Shown here one piece after another: positions 36,208 through 43,263 of a DNA stretch of 64,000 nt. Both the position numbers and the translations under genes were made by a program. The stretch covers positions 1 to 64,000 of the forward strand of contig JAIXZA010000173.1 of assembly GCA_027489965.1 (NCBI GenBank). The letters are read 5' to 3'. The notes under the pieces are model-generated. The model was not told the origin of the DNA and did not search any database. It saw nothing but the letters and a program-made list of their open reading frames with translations. Every line of letters starts with the position of its first letter. Position 1 is the first letter of the stretch. The stretch is from Verrucomicrobiaceae bacterium (GTDB taxonomy: Bacteria > Verrucomicrobiota > Verrucomicrobiia > Verrucomicrobiales > Verrucomicrobiaceae).

Positions 36208-36253
36208 GTTTACTGTCGTTTACAGTGGTTGACGATTGTTTACGATAGTTGGC
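36208..36253 (+). repeat. Left array: five GTTTAC-like units with a 10-bp period
   Basis: Hexamers begin at 36208 (GTTTAC), 36218 (GTTTAC), 36228 (GTTGAC), 36238 (GTTTAC) and 36248 (GTTGGC). The four spacer bases vary. One inverted copy, GTAAAC, lies at 36292. A 10-bp period would put every hexamer on the same face of the helix. Confidence 0.75.
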
Positions 36254-36324
36254 TGATTCCTTTGCAGCTAAGCAGTTACCGCGAAACCATCGTAAACCGC
36301 TCACGTGAAGTAACCATAAAGTCT

Positions 36325-36702
36325 ATGAGAAAGCAGTTCCCGTTTGAGAAGCTTGAAGTCTGGCAGGAGGCTCGAAAACTGGTCGTAGAAGTTTACCAAT
36401 GCACCCGGAGATTCCCCAATGAAGAACAATTTGGTTTAACAAGTCAGCTGACTCGTGCGGCAGTCTCAGTGGCAAACAACTTGGCTGAAGGCTCTGGAAG
36501 ATCGAGTCTGAAAGATCAGGCTTATTTCACCAATCTCGCTCACGGATCTTTGATGGAAACTGCTTCAGACTTGATTATCGCAACCGATCTTGAGTTTATT
36601 AACGCCCAAGAAACCGATCCCATTCTTCATCAAGCTTATGATCTCGCCGTCCGTATTCACAACCTCCGTGACTCCCAAATCCGTCGTGCGCAGGAACTCT
36701 AA
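36325..36702 (+). CDS. Four helix bundle protein (23S rRNA-intervening-sequence protein family)
   Basis: 125 residues from the ATG at 36325; the longer frame upstream crosses the repeat array and is not coding. The sequence fits the S23/IVP family (TIGR02436): FEKLEVWQEARKLVVEVY, FPNEEQFGLTSQLTRAAVSV, NNLAEGSGRSS, FTNLAHGSLMETASDLIIA. These proteins form pentameric four-helix bundles related to the Avd protein of diversity-generating retroelements. They were first noted inside insertions of 23S rRNA, but most are found, as here, away from rRNA. Their function is unknown. The base composition (AT-richer codons) and flanking arrays differ from the neighbours. Confidence 0.92.
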   Translation: MRKQFPFEKLEVWQEARKLVVEVYQCTRRFPNEEQFGLTSQLTRAAVSVANNLAEGSGRSSLKDQAYFTNLAHGSLMETASDLIIATDLEFINAQETDPILHQAYDLAVRIHNLRDSQIRRAQEL

Positions 36703-36710
36703 AAACCACT

Positions 36711-36757
36711 GTCAACAACCGTAAACAATTGTAAACAACTGCAAACCCTTCTGTAAC
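36711..36757 (-). repeat. Right array: GTAAAC-like units with a 10-bp period, inverted to the left array
   Basis: Hexamers begin at 36711 (GTCAAC), 36721 (GTAAAC), 36731 (GTAAAC) and 36741 (GCAAAC), with a decayed GTAAC at 36753. This is the reverse complement of the left unit and has the same 10-bp period. It begins 8 bases after the four-helix-bundle stop and ends just before the MFS start codon at 36763. Confidence 0.75.
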
Positions 36758-36762
36758 TCCCC

Positions 36763-38241
36763 ATGCCCACACCCAAATTCACCACAACCACTTGGCTGAT
36801 CATCGTCATCGCCAGCATCGGCTTTCTTTTCGATACCTATGAGCTGCTAATGACACCGTTGGTCGCAGCACCAGCGATTGCGGAGCTTTTGAAAGTGCCA
36901 CTGAACAATCCGATGGTCACGGATTGGGTGGGTAAGCTGCTCTGGATCGCAGCGCTTTGTGGCGGCGTGTTTGGTCTGCTGGGCGGTTGGCTCGTGGACC
37001 GTTTTGGTCGGAAGAAGATCATGGCAGCTAGTATCTTCATGTACTCGCTTTCGCCTTTCTGCGCAGCCTTTGCCACCACGCTGCCGATGTTCATCTTCTT
37101 CCGCAGCACTACCTTCATTGGTGTGTGTGTCGAGTTCGTAGCCGCGATCACTTGGCTGGCCGAAGTTTTCCAGGATAAAAAAGAGAAAGAAAAATGGCTT
37201 GGCATCACTCAGGCCTTTGCCTCATTGGGTGGTCTGCTTGTCACGGGTGTAAGTGTCTGGATCAGCTCCCATGGTGCCGACCTGCCGCATTGGGGACTGC
37301 CGATCAGTCTTGGCGCGACCGACCCAGGCTCCTGGCGTTATTTGCTGATGACCGGCATTCTGCCAGCCATCCCGATTGCTCTGCTGCTGCCGTTTGTGCC
37401 TGAGAGCCAAGTCTGGATTGATCGCCGTGCCGCTGGCTCGCTGAAACGCCCCAGCTTTGGAGCTCTCTTTTCCCCAGAGCTTCGGAGGGTCACTCTCGTT
37501 ACCGCCGCCCTTTCTGCCTGCGCTTATGGCATCGCTTTTGGGGCGCTGCAGGTCACGGTGGCACGTGTTACGCCTGGTCTGCCTGAGCTGAGAGCCGAGT
37601 CCAAAGAGTTGGCTCCATTGCGTAAAGAAGCCGAAGGCCTGAATCTGGAACTCAATAAACTGGCACCAACCGATCCAGTGCGAAAAGAACTCATTGGCAA
37701 AATCAAAGAGAACTTTGTGAAGTCCAAGCCACTGAACGAAAAGATCAAAAGCATGGGCGACAAAGTGCAGCTCCATCAAGAGTTAGGTGGCCTTGTCGGT
37801 CGCATTATTCTCGCTGTGCTGCTCATCTGGGGCATCAGCCGAGTCAAACTGCTGAAAATTTTCCAGATCCCGGCCCTGGTGTTGCTGCCGCTGACGTACT
37901 TCAAATTATTCGAACAAGGCGGCCCCGCTTTTCTCTGGGCTTATGGGATTTGCGGATTACTCACTGTGGCACAGTTCAGCTACTTTGGTGAATACCTGCC
38001 TAAAGTCTTCCCGATGCATTTACGCGGCACCGGCGGCAGCTTTGCCACCAATGTCGGTGGACGTATGATCGGGACTAGCATGGCCTTCGTCACCACCAGT
38101 TTCGTGGCCCCGATGCTCGCAGGCAAAGGTCCGCTTCTCCCCTCCCACGTCGCTATGGCTGCTGGTTATGTCGGTACGGCCATCGCCCTGATCAGCTTCA
38201 TCGTCGGTTTCCTGCTGCCAGAGCCCAAAACTGAGGAGTAA
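36763..38241 (+). CDS. MFS transporter, sugar-porter-like, with an internal charged insert
   Basis: 492 residues, about 12 transmembrane segments. The MFS signature GGWLVDRFGRKKIM sits in the loop after segment 2, and FDTYELLMTPLV and WLAEVFQDKKEKEKWLG resemble the sialate/aromatic-acid subfamily. Residues about 270-345 form a long charged, coiled-coil-like insert (ELRAESKELAPLRKEAEGLN) near the middle, absent from most MFS carriers. The substrate cannot be told. Its 5' region is made of the right-hand repeat array, so the upstream control signals may have been changed by the element. An isomerase gene on the other side suggests sugar uptake. Confidence 0.85.
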   Translation: MPTPKFTTTTWLIIVIASIGFLFDTYELLMTPLVAAPAIAELLKVPLNNPMVTDWVGKLLWIAALCGGVFGLLGGWLVDRFGRKKIMAASIFMYSLSPFCAAFATTLPMFIFFRSTTFIGVCVEFVAAITWLAEVFQDKKEKEKWLGITQAFASLGGLLVTGVSVWISSHGADLPHWGLPISLGATDPGSWRYLLMTGILPAIPIALLLPFVPESQVWIDRRAAGSLKRPSFGALFSPELRRVTLVTAALSACAYGIAFGALQVTVARVTPGLPELRAESKELAPLRKEAEGLNLELNKLAPTDPVRKELIGKIKENFVKSKPLNEKIKSMGDKVQLHQELGGLVGRIILAVLLIWGISRVKLLKIFQIPALVLLPLTYFKLFEQGGPAFLWAYGICGLLTVAQFSYFGEYLPKVFPMHLRGTGGSFATNVGGRMIGTSMAFVTTSFVAPMLAGKGPLLPSHVAMAAGYVGTAIALISFIVGFLLPEPKTEE

Positions 38242-38327
38242 CGCATTTCCTTGTATCGTCTCAGATTGTTGCAGAGTCGCATCAGGTGAAATGATTGTCT
38301 CACCGCTGAATCCATATGGATTCCGTG

Positions 38328-40142
38328 TTACTCTGTGGCGTTCGTGGTCTCTGCGGACTGCGCCTGTTTCGCGGGAAAGAAGAGCTGAACGGCGCGGCGG
38401 AGTTCTGAAGAGTGGCGGCTGGCGCTGTAGATTGCATTGGGGACACCTCGGTTTTTGGCAAACAGATGGTAGGCACCGAGGGCCTCAAAGCCGGCATTGA
38501 GAGAGCCGTTCATGGGCAGGTAGCCGCTGCAATTGACGGGTACGGTTTCTACCATGCCCCAAGGGGGAAAGAGTTTGGCTTTCTCTAGCCGGCGCAGCAG
38601 TGCATAGGTCTTGGGCGGCTCGGTCAGGGCAGCTGACATGAGGATGTAATGGGGATGCAATACGGCCTGATCGGGTAGATCCACTCCGCCCACATAATAG
38701 CTATTGCCTGTCGGTCCTTCGCCAGCGGAGAGTCCATAGAGACCTAGCTTTGCAGCCATGCTGCCGGGCCAAGTACGGGTCACATAATCACGCTGAGCGT
38801 CTAACATGCGGTGACGTGACATGGCCCACTTAACGCCGTCTAGGGCATCAGGCTCATCACTGTCAAAGTCAGGATAGAAGAGACTCTGCAATTCAGGAAT
38901 GAAGCCAGAGCCCTGCCAGGCCTGCCCTGGGCGCTCCATCTTATGGCGTGGTGCATTTTCATTGACGATGTTTTGCAGCATCATGACGAGCGCAGTTTCG
39001 CCACCCCAGTCCTTCCAGCCATGAGTTAATAACGTGCGTCCATCGTCCTTGATGCCATGACTGATCACCCCGTCGGGCAGGCGCAGTTTATCAAAGTCGA
39101 TCTGATCCACGGCAGAGACCACTTCATCTTTTAAGGTATGATCCTGCAAGATCTCGGCTCCGAGCATGAGGCTGTGATAAAAGATAGCCGTGTCCACGGT
39201 GCTGAATTCTGTGCCGGGATGGATGGCATAGGCCATGGCGGTGCGGCGCACGAAATGCGGCAGCACTCCGAGAGGTCGATCCAGAGCTTTCACGGCCTGA
39301 TAAATCTTGTTTAGCGTCTTTTGCGCCTGTTCAGGACTGACAATCTCAAGGGGGGGCTGAGAGACTGCCACGGTTGCCAGTGCAAACATGCCCGTCGAGG
39401 CTAAGGACTCAAAGGCCCCGTCCTCAAGATGCGCGCGATCTTTGACAAAGCCGGAATCGGCATCAAAGCAGCGCGCCAGCTTAGCATAAGATGTGGCGGT
39501 GACATACTCATCAAAGGGGACATCCGGTGCCTCTACGCCGAGGAAGAGGCCATCGACGGTGATTTCAGACCCAGGTTCAGCGATCCAGTTGATCAGTTTT
39601 GCCTTGGTGCAGGTCAGCGGTGAGACCGGAAAGATACGGGTGCTGCCTGGAGCGGATGGCACGGTCAGAGAAGCTGACCAGAGCATCTGCTGGTTATCCG
39701 ATTTGATCTCTAGCCGTATCCGCCCATAGCCATGAGCATCCAGGCGGACACTGGAAATGCGTGTTTGATATTTTGACTGGATCAGGTCTGGCCAAGCAGC
39801 GGTGAAATCCAGCGATTTTTGGGGCTCGCGCGCTAGGCCTGCCAAGCTGTGCCACATGCCAGCCCAGGCATCGGGCTCCTGACCTAAATGAGGGAAAACC
39901 TCGTCTTTGATCCACTCGATGTCGTGCTCAGCCGGGCCCATGAAACCAAAGTCCGTTCCCAAGTGTGTGTAGGCCGTGAAAGAGTTCAGGCGTCGAGTGC
40001 CAGAGATCGGCATGGCTTCTTTGCCCGGCTCCTGATGAATGAAGTATTCCTGCACAGGCTGCCATATCAGACGCGGCGCGTTCTGACCTGAGCTGGGTAG
40101 GAGCATCCCAAAGAGGGCTGCGCTGGCTGGCAAAAGGCGCAT
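38328..40142 (-). CDS. Exported glycoamylase-like (PF10091-type) hydrolase
   Basis: 604 residues from the ATG at 40142, with a signal peptide (MRLLPASAALFGMLLPSSGQ). Residues about 235-420 are helical, with HFVRRTAMAYAIHPGTEFSTVDTA in an (alpha/alpha)6-barrel style. The late part LGLYGLSAGEGPTG, DQAVLHPHYILMSAAL and PPWGMVETVP follows the order of the glycoamylase-like domain (GLTASDGPxGY, ISPTAALSSLPF, YGFVDAFN). That domain includes GH144 endo-beta-1,2-glucanases, which would fit the nearby opgH, but this assignment is tentative. It is monocistronic and convergent with the MFS gene. Confidence 0.55.
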   Translation of the reverse strand: MRLLPASAALFGMLLPSSGQNAPRLIWQPVQEYFIHQEPGKEAMPISGTRRLNSFTAYTHLGTDFGFMGPAEHDIEWIKDEVFPHLGQEPDAWAGMWHSLAGLAREPQKSLDFTAAWPDLIQSKYQTRISSVRLDAHGYGRIRLEIKSDNQQMLWSASLTVPSAPGSTRIFPVSPLTCTKAKLINWIAEPGSEITVDGLFLGVEAPDVPFDEYVTATSYAKLARCFDADSGFVKDRAHLEDGAFESLASTGMFALATVAVSQPPLEIVSPEQAQKTLNKIYQAVKALDRPLGVLPHFVRRTAMAYAIHPGTEFSTVDTAIFYHSLMLGAEILQDHTLKDEVVSAVDQIDFDKLRLPDGVISHGIKDDGRTLLTHGWKDWGGETALVMMLQNIVNENAPRHKMERPGQAWQGSGFIPELQSLFYPDFDSDEPDALDGVKWAMSRHRMLDAQRDYVTRTWPGSMAAKLGLYGLSAGEGPTGNSYYVGGVDLPDQAVLHPHYILMSAALTEPPKTYALLRRLEKAKLFPPWGMVETVPVNCSGYLPMNGSLNAGFEALGAYHLFAKNRGVPNAIYSASRHSSELRRAVQLFFPAKQAQSAETTNATE

Positions 40143-40227
40143 TAAAGTGGAGAAAAAGAACTTATCGGAGATACGCCTCCTCTGGCAACCACGTTTATGT
40201 TTGTTTGCCAATTCACGGCAGATACCA

Positions 40228-40665
40228 TCACCAGCCGCGCGGCCCATTTTCCACAGGATCAGGGTTTGGCGGCGGGGGACCCAGGTCGGGCCTCTTTAAA
40301 ATCGTGGCAAATTCAAAGTCGATGAGACAAAAGCGTCCCTGCTTGGAATCGTAGGTGACATTGCGAGTGTAGGGGTCTTCATGGCGCACGCCATATTGCT
40401 CCAGTTCAGCGTAGATCTGCCGGAGTTTATCTTCCGTGAGCCGGTCCACGCGTTGGCCACAATTGCTAGTCACCAGGTAAAGTTTCTCATCATCGGTCTC
40501 CAGCACGCGCGGCACGAACTTGCAGCCTTGTTTTTCCAGATATTTCAGAACGCGTACCTCGTGCTCAAATCGCTCTTTGGCCAGACTGCCACGAAAGGTT
40601 TTATAGACGCGACCATCGTAGCCTAGTCGGACGAGAGATCTGGCGGTGTTTTTGGCTTCTTGCAT
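40228..40665 (-). CDS. Small protein-kinase-like protein
   Basis: 145 residues from the ATG at 40665 (an upstream in-frame start would add 33 residues of doubtful coding). It shows kinase-fold pieces: a Lys in VYKTFRG, Glu in RFEHEVRVLKYLEKQG, a catalytic-loop type HEDPYTRNV (HxDxxxxN) and CLIDFEFAT, where DFE replaces DFG. The glycine loop is very short, so it resembles the small lipopolysaccharide-kinase or RIO-like group rather than Hanks kinases. The C-terminus is proline-rich (LGPPPPNPDPVENG). It is divergent from the Gfo/Idh gene. The target is unknown. Confidence 0.6.
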   Translation of the reverse strand: MQEAKNTARSLVRLGYDGRVYKTFRGSLAKERFEHEVRVLKYLEKQGCKFVPRVLETDDEKLYLVTSNCGQRVDRLTEDKLRQIYAELEQYGVRHEDPYTRNVTYDSKQGRFCLIDFEFATILKRPDLGPPPPNPDPVENGPRGW

Positions 40666-40791
40666 CTTAACTCGACCATCCGCCCAGACCGCCAGCGGGG
40701 CAAGCCACGAAAACAATGACTCCGATGACAGCTTTAGACTGGCATTACGTTCTGTTTGTCTCAAAATAACACGTCTTAAATCAATTCACCC

Positions 40792-42234
40792 ATGACCATG
40801 TCCACTACTCGCCGTTCCTTTTTGCGCCAGACAGCTCTGGCCACGACTGCCCTTTCCGCTAGCCGCGTGATGGGTGCCAATGATAAAATCCGCATTGCAG
40901 GTATCGGTCTGGGAGGTCAGGGCACGGGTAACATCGGACGCATGGCCAAAGTGCCAGGGGTGGAAATCGCTTACCTCTGTGACGCGGATACGGTTGCGCT
41001 GGATCGCCTGAAAAAGAAATACCCGACAGCTAAGACGACTCAGGATCTTCGGAAAGTCATGGAGGACCCAAGCATTGACGCTGTTGTCGTTTCCACGGGG
41101 AATCATTGGCATGTGCTGGCTAGTATCTGGGCCATCCAGGCCGGGAAAGATGTTTATGTCGAAAAGCCCATCTCCCACAATATCTGGGAAGGTCGTCAGC
41201 TCGTCAAAGCGGCTCGCAAATACAATCGCATCGTTCAAGGTGGCACACAGCAGCGCAGTGACCCTTTTCATGATGAACTGAAGGCTTATCTCGATTCGGG
41301 CACGCTGGGTAAAATCAAGTATGTGCGCTGCAATCACTACGGAATGAGGGCCAGTATCGGCAAGATGGATAAGCCGATCACGCCGCCGACAACCGTCGAT
41401 TACAATCTCTGGTTGGGCCCAGCGCAGGACATTCCGATCCTACGGAAAAGATTCCATTATGACTGGCACTGGAATTGGAACACCGGCAATGGGGAGCTGG
41501 GTAACTGGGGACCTCACATCCTCGATGACCTGCGCAGCGTCGTCTTCCGCGACAAGCTCGCCCTACCGAAGCGTGTGATCGCGGGTGGTGGCCGCTTTGG
41601 CTGGGATGATGCAGGTGAGACGCCGAACACGCATTTCATGTACATTGATACCGGAGATGTGCCTGTCATCATGGACGTGCACAATCTTCCCCGTGTTAAA
41701 GGCATGAAAGCCGGAGACGTCTATCGCCGCCGCCGCACGAGCGCTTTCATGGTGATCGAATGCGAAGGAGGCTATTACGAAGGCGGCCGCGGTGGCGGTT
41801 CTGCTCATGATGCAGCCGGGAAAGTCATCCAGAAATTCAAAGGCGACGGCGGAGCTACTCATGCCGCAAACTTCATCGCCGCGATCCGCAGCCGTAAGAG
41901 CGAGGATCTGAAGGGCGAGATCGAAAAAATCCATTATTCCAGCGCCTGGTGCCATCTTGGCAACATGTCCTGGCGTCTTGGGCAAGCGGGCGACTACGAT
42001 TTGGCCAAAGCTCAACTCAAGGACTTCCAGCCCTGGCAGGAAGTCATCGAAGATACGCCAGCCCACCTCAGCGCCAACGAAATCACCCTTAAATCAGGTG
42101 AATTGCGTGTTGGCACGATGCTGGAGATTGACTCTGAAAAAGAAACCCTCGTCGGCCCCACCGCCACGCCTGAGGCCCTGGCGATGCTTAAACGTGAGTA
42201 TCGCGCAGGTTTCGAGGTGCCGGAAATGGTCTAA
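40792..42234 (+). CDS. Tat-exported Gfo/Idh/MocA oxidoreductase
   Basis: 480 residues. TTRRSFLRQTALATTALSASRVMGA is a twin-arginine signal. The NAD(P)-binding Rossmann fold is next, with IAGIGLGGQGTGNIG, YLCDADTVALDRL, VVVSTGNHWHV and the family's catalytic-loop block YVEKPISHNIWEG (EKP). The C-terminal alpha/beta domain has WHWNWNTGNGELGNWGPHILDDLR, the GNGDxGNQGxHxxD type block of the exported Verrucomicrobia/Planctomycetes group. The Tat signal fits export of a folded NAD-bound enzyme to the periplasm. The substrate is unknown. There is a second member at 56457. Confidence 0.92.
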   Translation: MTMSTTRRSFLRQTALATTALSASRVMGANDKIRIAGIGLGGQGTGNIGRMAKVPGVEIAYLCDADTVALDRLKKKYPTAKTTQDLRKVMEDPSIDAVVVSTGNHWHVLASIWAIQAGKDVYVEKPISHNIWEGRQLVKAARKYNRIVQGGTQQRSDPFHDELKAYLDSGTLGKIKYVRCNHYGMRASIGKMDKPITPPTTVDYNLWLGPAQDIPILRKRFHYDWHWNWNTGNGELGNWGPHILDDLRSVVFRDKLALPKRVIAGGGRFGWDDAGETPNTHFMYIDTGDVPVIMDVHNLPRVKGMKAGDVYRRRRTSAFMVIECEGGYYEGGRGGGSAHDAAGKVIQKFKGDGGATHAANFIAAIRSRKSEDLKGEIEKIHYSSAWCHLGNMSWRLGQAGDYDLAKAQLKDFQPWQEVIEDTPAHLSANEITLKSGELRVGTMLEIDSEKETLVGPTATPEALAMLKREYRAGFEVPEMV

Positions 42235-42247
42235 GCGGCGTAATGAT

Positions 42248-42282
42248 CCTGGGTGCAGAGAAGAAATTCTTTTGCACCCAGG
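42248..42282 (+). terminator. Perfect hairpin after the Gfo/Idh gene
   Basis: CCTGGGTGCA pairs perfectly with TGCACCCAGG, and the inner bases also pair (AAGAA with TTCTT). No T-tract follows, so it may be a factor-dependent terminator or an RNA-stabilising hairpin rather than a classical terminator. It lies 14 bases after the stop codon. Confidence 0.5.
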
Positions 42283-42337
42283 CTGCATCGCCAGCATAGC
42301 TTCACCTTTCCAATCCCCCATTTGATCCGATCACGCC

Positions 42338-42628
42338 ATGCCTACCTACGACTACGAATGCCAGACCTGCGGTCACCACTTCGAAGCCAAGCAGTCCATG
42401 AAGGACCCACATCTGACCGATTGCCCTAAAGAAGAGTGCGTCGGTCCCGTCAAGCGTCTCATTGGTCTAGGATCGGGCTTTATTTTCAAAGGCAACGGTT
42501 TTTACATCACGGACTACCGTAGCGACTCTTACAAAGCCGCCGCCAAAAAAGACTCTGATAGCTCTTCTGCGGCCAGCACGCCTGCTCCAGCCAAGCCTGC
42601 CGCCCCCAGCCCCGCGGCTACACCTTGA
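42338..42628 (+). CDS. FmdB family zinc-ribbon protein
   Basis: 96 residues. MPTYDYECQTCGHHFEAKQSM is the FmdB/Zn-ribbon start, with CxxC at Cys9/Cys12 and a second pair in DCPKEECVG. Then follow VKRLIGLGSGFIFKGNGFYITDYR, the usual FmdB core, and a low-complexity Ser/Ala/Pro tail from about residue 72. FmdB-type proteins are putative regulators or chaperone-like factors; no clear role is established. Confidence 0.9.
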   Translation: MPTYDYECQTCGHHFEAKQSMKDPHLTDCPKEECVGPVKRLIGLGSGFIFKGNGFYITDYRSDSYKAAAKKDSDSSSAASTPAPAKPAAPSPAATP

Positions 42629-42711
42629 GTGGGTTCAGTTAACTCTCCCGGCAAAGTCTAGCCTGACCTTTATCGTTGCCCCTTGGGCTACCACGTTGTT
42701 ACGTCAGCGAC

Positions 42712-43260
42712 ATGAAGTTTTCTGAAACGCCAGCTTGGTATGTCATCCATTCGCGACCGAAGTGCGAGCACATCGCGGCGGGGCTGATGCAGGGATTGCC
42801 TGACGTGGAGACTTATTGCCCACGCATTAAATTTCAGCGCAATACCAAGCGTGGGAAAGTTTGGTTCATTGAGGCTCTGTTTCCGAGTTACTTTTTCGCC
42901 CGGTTTATTCCAGCGAACTCGATCCGAGCCGTCAATCACTCGCAAAGTGTGATCCGTATCGTGGATTTTGGCGGTCAGATGACTCCGGTGGCAGATGACA
43001 TCATTCAGGCCATTCGCGATGAGATGGATGGCCAGGTGATTCGCGAAATCACTGTTGGTCTGAAGGTGGGTGACACAGTGGAACTCACCGAGGGGGCGAT
43101 GAAAGGCCTCAAAGGCATTGTGAATAGCATTCACAGTGGTGAAGAGCGCGTGAAGATCCTGATGGAATTCCTAGGTAGAGAAAGCCTGATCGAAGTGAAT
43201 GCCTCCAAGTTGCTTAGCGACTATTCAGCGCGCGAAGTTTTGGCAGGTACGGCCCGTTAG
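42712..43260 (+). CDS. NusG-family transcription elongation factor paralogue
   Basis: 182 residues from the ATG at 42712, with upstream frame unlikely. The N-terminal NGN domain is visible (AWYVIHSRPKCEHIAAGLM, TYCPRIKFQ, LFPSYFFARF) and the C-terminal KOW domain begins about 120 (VGDTVELTEGAMKGLKGIV). LFPSYFFARF and RxxRGK-like NTKRGKVWFIEALFPSY are typical of RfaH/UpxY specialised paralogues rather than housekeeping NusG. Such paralogues act on polysaccharide or other long operons, but none follows; the gene ends 3 bases from the convergent kefB stop. Confidence 0.85.
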   Translation: MKFSETPAWYVIHSRPKCEHIAAGLMQGLPDVETYCPRIKFQRNTKRGKVWFIEALFPSYFFARFIPANSIRAVNHSQSVIRIVDFGGQMTPVADDIIQAIRDEMDGQVIREITVGLKVGDTVELTEGAMKGLKGIVNSIHSGEERVKILMEFLGRESLIEVNASKLLSDYSAREVLAGTAR

Positions 43261-43263
43261 ACA

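Larger units (their letters stand above)
36208..36746. mobile_element. Candidate small mobile element: four-helix-bundle gene between inverted 10-bp-period arrays
   Basis: The element exactly fills the gap between the isomerase and MFS genes. The left end carries GTTTAC-like hexamers every 10 bp; the right end carries the inverse GTAAAC-like hexamers, also every 10 bp. The single gene inside encodes a four-helix-bundle (23S rRNA intervening-sequence type) protein. It has no transposase. That the ends are inverted and the spacing is fixed is seen directly; mobility is inferred. Confidence 0.5.

Noticed and set aside
36193..36324. 5' extension of the four-helix-bundle frame through the left repeat array
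   Set aside because: The extended N-terminus is made of the array DNA and lacks family similarity; the conserved protein starts at 36325.
36208..36757. CRISPR array interpretation of the repeated hexamers
   Set aside because: The repeats are 6 bp with 4-bp spacers, inverted at the two ends, and no cas gene is nearby; they do not fit CRISPR.
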